64,000 nt of DNA from Opeltia flavorubescens (taxonomy: Eukaryota; Ascomycota; Lecanoromycetes; Teloschistales; Teloschistaceae), in assembly GCA_000442125.1 (NCBI GenBank), contig KE546981.1, positions 930,001 through 994,000 of the forward strand, in the 5' to 3' direction. Below are positions 58,358 to 64,000 of this stretch, one piece after another; positions within the stretch are counted from its first letter, which is position 1, and each line of letters opens with the position of its first letter. The translations under genes and the position numbers were made by a program. The notes under the pieces were generated by a model. That model worked only from the letters and a program-made list of their open reading frames with translations, did no database searches and was not told the DNA's origin.

Positions 58358-60812
58358 CTATTGCCCACTCCTTGCCAATGCAGGATTTGAATTTTGCCTT
58401 GGGTTTACTGGGGGAGTTGTTGTTCCCCCGCTCGAATGATTTCGTTCATGACGAGGTCGAAGAGGCTCGGGCATCGCAGCCCTTTGCGGGTTTGATGCTT
58501 CGTCCTGCAGTCTTAAAGCATCCAGTCGTTTCTGGCTGTCCTGCGTTATTGGGTCCACTTCATCTGCCTTCAGTGGTATAGAAGTCTTTTGGCCTTTCGT
58601 TTCCGTAACAGAATTAGCAGGCACCGCTTGATTATTACGTCGTTGATTTGCTTGCTGTGTTAATTGATCCCATTTACTCTTTCGCGCTTGCTGCCGCTGT
58701 TCCGCCGTGTTTTGCATCTCATTGTAATCATGTGAGCATTCGTCGAAAAGCTGGGGATTGATTTCCATGAACAACTTCATGGCGTTGTAGACCATGCCGT
58801 GGATGGTTCTATCCAATTAGCTGCGATCGGTGAGCATTTGTGCACGAGGGTCTTACCTGTTCCAATGACCTTTAGAGTTCTCATACAACGGTGCAAACAT
58901 AATCGGAAGGATGACCTCGACATTATCACTAATGAGATTACAAAAATATTCATTATTCCAGAAGTACAAGGCCCGCTCAGCCACCTATATGCATTTCATT
59001 AGCTATGAAATTGGTGAATCGAAGGCAGATGCTTACCTGGAAATGAGGACTCGCCACTGATTTGGCAAGTTGGTTGAACAGTGGTTCCTGGACCTTTGCA
59101 AATTCGGCTGGATCCATGACTTCAAAAATGTCTTCGACTTCGTTCAAAAACATAACCTCTTTCGTACTGTTGACTTTTGGCCAATAACGTAACAAGCCGA
59201 GGACGACCTTCGCACAAAGTCAGTGAAGTCGGGGTTCTGTCACGAATGATCCTCACCTCCTCCGTCAAAGCTGCATCCTTCTCTAGAAACTGAACGATGC
59301 AATATGCAAGCTGCGGATGATACATGCTTAGACTTTTAACCTTGTGTAAAGGTATTAAAACTCTTGTGAGAAAAAGCTTGTGCTCCTCTTTCAATGGCAA
59401 CGCAAAGCCGTTGATGATGGAACCCAAAATTTCCAACAGTTCCGCTATTCCGTTGAACCTCTCGGTTTCGTAGACGAATTGAAAGAAGACATTGTTGATT
59501 GAACGTCGGATATAGGAGCGCAAATTCAAAAATTTCCCGTAAATTCGGTGAAGCGTTGTTTTTAGGAAATCTCGCTCACGCGGGTCTTCCGAGTCGAAGA
59601 GCTCCAGCAGCTGTAAAACAAACTGATGATCGATGAAACCCTTGGCGATGTTCGTGTTGAAGTCTTGGCTCTCAATGAAGCGCAGAAAGAACTCATACAC
59701 CACCTGGATATGAGGCCAGGCAACTTCCAGCACAGGCTCATCCTCTTCTGGGTCGAAAGCTTCGCCTTGTGGATTCATGGGTGGTGGGATTGGTCGGAAA
59801 AGGTTTTTACTGAACATTTCCACTACTCTTGGATACATCGGTTCCGTTATGACCTGACGATTGTTGGCGACGTAGTCCAGCAATTCATGAAGGGCCAGTC
59901 GTTTGATTTCCTTCGATTTCATATCTCCACTGCTATCGTTGAAGTCGAAGATGATGTTACACTGGCCAATCTTTTGCATGAAGAGCTCTTGTCTTCGGTT
60001 TGGCGGTACTTCGTGAAATCCTGGCAGCTTTTCAAGCTCTCTCTGGCGCTGATCAGATATATCAAATCTTGATGAGTGTTGGCGCTTCGGTGTCCGTATA
60101 CCCTCTGGAACGTCTTTGGGAGTTGAAGAGAGCCGATCGAATGCCGCCGATTTGGGCCCCGGTCGCGGTGGAGCAAGATCGCCAGGCATAGTCTCAGCGG
60201 CGCCCGGGGGCGGTACATGCTATTCAGTGGATTAGACGTATTCAGTGTACAGCAGCCGACCTCGGGATTCGCTCAGAGCCAGCAAGTACTAACCGGTGCA
60301 CTAGGGCTTACGACCACGCTCGGAGGCGTAGGATGAGGCGCTCTTGTGGGTGTTGCAGGGCCTCCGCTTCCTCCTGCGATTGGTGCTCCTCCGAGCTGGG
60401 AAGGCACGAATGGTGGTTGCCCGGGAGCCATTGAGCTAAAAGCACCTTGTGGAGACGGATGATGGGAAGGGGCATGAGCAGATGCAGGTGGGCCGTTCTC
60501 ACTTGAAGGCAATGGCTTGTTGCGCGCATCGTTCACCAATGTGGTCGACGAGGATGTTGGGGTCGCTTGGTTGGATGCATTGGGACTGTGTGTGCTCCCA
60601 GACGGAGTGAGACTTGAGCCTGTTGACGGGGAGTTTGCCCTTGGGGTCAGATCTTTCTTGCTTTTGGATGACGACTTAGAATCTCTTGCTTTGGATAACT
60701 GCTCATGCTAGGTACGTTAGCCTTGCTCTCTGCACAAAACACCATCCGCTGCTGGATCAAGAGACCGAGGTATTTCACATACTACTCTTTGCCTAAAGCC
60801 TTTCATTGTCAT
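58358..60812 (-). CDS. rts1: PP2A regulatory subunit B56 (Rts1-like)
   Basis: Six exons (60812-60783, 60698-60294, 60219-59257, 59207-59037, 58984-58857, 58808-58358) give 715 residues. The start is [10 protein letters not shown]; the second ATG (60806) could also be used. Residues 10-200 are a Ser/Pro/Gly-rich unstructured tail. The B56 domain (about 200-600) is very well conserved: [91 protein letters not shown] and [14 protein letters not shown]. The C-terminal tail is basic and Gln-rich. B56 targets the PP2A phosphatase to substrates, for example in mitosis, septin control and stress. Exon joins are supported by unbroken domain alignment. Confidence 0.96.
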
Positions 60813-61602
60813 AGTCTTGAGTGAAATTGAGCAATGGAAGTGGTAGGTCAACTTTGTTCGAATTTCCTAGCGGGTCGGCGGCTCCGACAGGTGATCGAAA
60901 ATGGCGTTGAAAATGCGGTAAGGCGTTTGATGGTCGAGAATCTACTTGCTGATGACCACATTCAAGTTAATAAGAGATTGTAATGGACATAGTGCTGATG
61001 CGATCGACGAATAACGGGGCTGATGTTGACACCACTGTGACTGTATCTTCGTATATTGTGCGGGGAAATCTCCATGTAGCAACCAAGGCTGCACACAGAA
61101 CTCTGACGAGGCTTTGTGTCGGAGCGAAGAAATCAGAATGAGCGCAAGCTACCTCTCAAACGAACAGTGTCCAGTAGGTCAAAGTCGTCAAATGAAGTCG
61201 AGGTAGGCGTTTAGCACGTACTTTCACAAGCGAAAAGCGGGCGCCAAATCGAGATTCATAGCCACTAGCAATTTGCGGGGGCTTCAGCTTGGCTGAGCTT
61301 GCTGCATCTTCTCACTGCCCTCCAATCGCTAGGCTCAGACTTAATCGATGCAACGATTATGTAAGAGAGTGTTTTGACTGGGAGACTGGCAAAGCACGCC
61401 CACAGTAGTCCGAGACGTCACCCTTCCCATCCGTACCTGCTTTACGCTTGTGTACCTAAGTATGCCCTAGTTGAAGCCCTAAACAAATTTCTATCACGTG
61501 AGCGCGTGGCAGCTTTACGTCACCTTGCTTCCATCACTCCCAGACGAGTATTTCGGAGTGAAACGTCAGGGGCCTGGAAACGAAGGCGAGAACATTTTAG
61601 AG
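60813..61602. promoter_or_regulatory. Divergent promoter region of Rts1 and TFIIIC5
   Basis: A 790-bp region between two divergent starts. It carries an E-box and CRE-like pair near the TFIIIC5 start (61494-61522). An open frame extends through its right end, but with no ATG better than 61603. Confidence 0.45.
61494..61522. promoter_or_regulatory. E-box TCACGTGA and CRE-like TTACGTCA pair
   Basis: A perfect palindromic TCACGTGA (61494-61501; the RTCACRTG form bound by Cbf1-type bHLH factors) is followed 13 bases later by TTACGTCA (61515-61522; bZIP type). Both lie within 110 bp of the ATG at 61603. A perfect 8-bp palindrome so near a start is unlikely to be chance, but binding is inference. 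Confidence 0.4.
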
Positions 61603-63783
61603 ATGGAATCGGATCAGCTGAGCGAAGACCTCGAGAGTCGCAGCGCGCCATGGCTCAGTGTCCCTCCCGTGCCCCTCGTCGGTATCGAGCATCCATGTCT
61701 AATTACTGATATTGGGAGGGCGGTGGGCACACTCGGTGGTTCCGACGCAACGTCGAAGGTACAGTTCTTTTCCTCTATTGCTCCCCACAGTATCCTTATT
61801 ATCTCCAGCTTATTGGAGATAGATCGGCATCAATCGAAGCAGATTTCTACTTGCACCCTGGGGATCGAATTTCGAAGCCCATTTCTTCCTTCAACACTAA
61901 GACAACCAATGTCTTGCTGAAAATCACGGTACCTAGGAGAACGGGTCGAAAACGTAAACGTGGATCCGAGGGTGAATTCCTAGCATTCCCGCAAGCATCG
62001 TCGTCTAGCCCACCATTACTCTCGGATCCCAATGACGCCAAAGTTCTTTTTCAAAGTTTGCAAGACAAAACCGACCGCTATGTTGTCGAGGCCGTTGGTT
62101 TGGTGCAGCATACGCATCGCTTCCGGCGTAAGTGAACATCCAAGACTGTATGTTGTCATGGTGCTGACTATTCAGGATTACCTGATTTTGTTTGGTCCAC
62201 ACAGAAAAGCTCGTTCATGGCGAAATTCAAAGACCACATACTTCCTTTCGAATGTGAGTATTTTTGTCATCGGAAACATATCACACTAATGTATCCTCAG
62301 ACCCTCGACTGAAAGAGTTCAAGTTTGATATGTCCAAAGGGGTCCAGGAGGACAACGATATTCCTCCGCCTCCTCTGTGGACGCGCCATGCCGTTCCTTT
62401 TAACTTATCGTACGTGCTCCACCTTGCCCCCAATCCTCCTAGGTGTGCCCTTTCTTCGACTAACCGTGGTCACCCTGCAGGTTCGGGCGAGTTCCTGTAA
62501 CGAAAGATGACCTCTCATCTGCTGATCTCCCATCCCTTGATGAAATGCAAATCTTAGGGCGCAACAAGCTGTTCATGGTCCCCTTCGACGCTCCAACCGT
62601 CCCTACAGCACCATCAAGTAGTCTTCCGCCCGAGTCCTCCCTTGTACCTCCCCTGCGGAATCTTATTGGTGCCATGCGCAAGATATTTTCCCACCGACCT
62701 ATTTACACTCGGCGCGCAGCGCAAAATACAATACCAGCAGATATATGGACAGCAGTTAGTCCAAACGCCGTCAAGCATCTATGGCAGTACATCGGATTTC
62801 TCTGGGTGAGCGGACCTTGGCGCGATACCGTTTGTGCTTGGGGCGTCGATCCGAGGAAGGACATATCAATGCGACGATATCAGACGGTTGTTTTTCAAGT
62901 CGAATCCGATTCTAAAGAGCCAAATGCAGGGCGAAGCAAGGCTAAAAGTAGAATTGATCGACACCTGGCTGCCAAAGCGGAGGTTCGGGACGGCCATCTT
63001 TTCAACGGCAAGACGATGCGCTTGGACGGCAAACTCTGGCAGATATGCGATATATCGGATCCTCTGCTCAGGTCATTGGTTGATACAGACGTATTAAGAG
63101 ACAATTGTGATATCATGTCCGATGGGTGGTATACGAATGGGACATTAGCCAAGATCAGAGTCATCATGAAAGCCAAGGTTTCAGCAATTCTTGCTGGAGA
63201 GGCAATTGACGAGCAGCTGGAAAGTGAGCTATCGAGATTGCAGGAGAAGGTGCCTGATATTTTGACTGAGGAAAATCGGGCCGAGGCTATCTTCGAAAAG
63301 GGTACTGCGACTGCCAGAATGATGAAATGGGCAGAATCGCTTAGGACGACAGCCATAAGGTCTGGAGGGGATAAGGTGGCTCGGGGACCGGAGACGGCGA
63401 AGCCGAAGGCCAGTCTACGGGCGGTCGCGAACAAGAAGACAGCGGTGTATAGACAAGGCAGGGGGAGAGGCGGGGGAGGAGGAAGGCCGCGTAAAAAGAG
63501 AGGCATGGAACGAGGCGAAGGCCATATTGGCGCAGGCGATGAACAGGAAATGATAGACCCAAGACTCCGAGACACTACTGGGGAAACGGAGGATGTAGAC
63601 AGGGAAGCGGCATTGAAGGAGTCCGGAGATGACGCTGAGAGTTCGGATCAGGAGACATCAAGCAGCAATTCCAACACCGAGAGCTCAGATGAGGAATCAG
63701 ACGATGAGGACTCTGAAACGGACGATGACAACACGTCCGAAGATACGGATGAAGAGGATGGAGAGTCGAATACTTCTGATTGA
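61603..63783 (+). CDS. TFIIIC subunit 5 (tau95/Sfc1 family)
   Basis: Five exons (61603-61758, 61809-62127, 62176-62253, 62301-62409, 62481-63783) give 654 residues with phase closing. The N-terminal part holds the tau95 dimerisation barrel (about 20-175; VPPVPLVGIEHPCLI, KITVPRRTGRKRKRG, RYVVEAVGLVQHTHRF). The middle holds the IIIC5 DNA-binding domain: PRLKEFKFDM, RKIFSHRPIYTRRAAQN, then WQYIGFLWVSGPWRDTVCAWGVDPR and DGWYTNGTLAKIRVIMKAKV. A basic RGRGGGGGRPRKKRG stretch (about 545-565) and a strongly acidic Ser/Asp/Glu tail (about 605-654) complete it. TFIIIC binds the A and B boxes of tRNA genes for RNA polymerase III; tau95 binds near the A box. Confidence 0.92.
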
Positions 63784-63888
63784 TCATCTAGACTATTAAT
63801 ACATCCTGCCGACGCCATGCTCCACGCTTCGTGATATTCATCCCGCATCCCAAAAAACCACAGTACCATTATGAGAGATACGTTCTGC

Positions 63889-64000
63889 TCAGACCAGCGC
63901 AGGTTTCTTCTTGATACCTAAGGCCGCCCCAAGATCCTTCTTCTTCTTCACCGCCCTCTTAAATGATGGCACTGGCGGTGGCGGCATCAAAACAGTATCT
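63889..64000 (-). CDS. 3' end of a gene running off the window
   Basis: An open minus-strand frame enters from the right edge and stops at a TGA (63891-63889). It encodes 36 residues that are proline-rich and then strongly basic (MPPPPVPSFKRAVKKKKDLG, then a second KKK run), ending in KPALV. The basic repeats suggest a nuclear or nucleolar protein; too short to name. Stop-to-stop distance from TFIIIC5 is about 105 bp (convergent). Confidence 0.45.
   Translation of the reverse strand, partial: DTVLMPPPPVPSFKRAVKKKKDLGAALGIKKKPALV

Noticed and set aside
1-64000. CRISPR arrays, tRNA or rRNA genes, and LTR or other virus-like elements
   Set aside because: No regularly spaced repeats, no tRNA-like B-box context and no polymerase, integrase or capsid-like frames were found on either strand.

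Overview
The window reads as nuclear DNA of a filamentous ascomycete (Pezizomycotina). The evidence is short introns (about 49-125 nt, GTAnGT-like donors, CTAAC/CTGAC-like branch sites), compact genes on both strands, and fungal families: a KRE2/KTR mannosyltransferase, a Gap1-type permease, a Pth11-like receptor, a NACHT-ankyrin protein, Tra1, Rts1 and TFIIIC tau95. A Leotiomycete is my guess, not something the sequence proves. I saw no tRNA, rRNA, CRISPR array or intact transposon. Three isolated N bases (2401, 19135, 52944) each lie inside a coding exon.

Left part (0-20 kb): a metallophosphoesterase converges on an orphan secreted protein. Then come an intronless 2,035-residue NACHT/ankyrin protein, a secreted GH71/99-like glycosidase followed at once by two strong hairpins, a six-exon amino-acid permease, a small secreted protein and an orphan 392-residue protein.

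Middle part (20-34 kb) is accessory-looking. It holds a 14-TM MFS (DHA2) exporter, three cytochrome P450 genes (two are clear paralogues sharing an intron, one of them carrying an in-frame stop), a Pth11-like seven-TM receptor whose first exon seems frame-shifted, and a small membrane protein. No PKS, NRPS, terpene cyclase or prenyltransferase is visible, so if this is a metabolic cluster its core enzyme lies elsewhere or is lost.

Right part (34-64 kb) is mostly core biology: two small F-box-like proteins, cytochrome c oxidase subunit VI, a KTR mannosyltransferase divergent from a gamma-tubulin complex GCP5-like gene, a CAP/SCP protein without a signal peptide, then Tra1 (3,847 residues), the PP2A B56 subunit Rts1, TFIIIC subunit 5 and the 3' end of one more gene. 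Exon joins were worked out by hand; reading phase closes across all joins in each model given.

The most unusual signal is compositional. In about ten genes on both strands the coding strand is very C-rich and then flips within tens of bases to very G-rich, usually in the last few hundred bases before or just after the stop codon. Because C-then-G reads the same on the reverse complement, genes on either strand show one identical pattern. It is strong enough to shape protein C-termini (Gly/Arg/Val-rich) and to make G-quadruplex-prone tracts.
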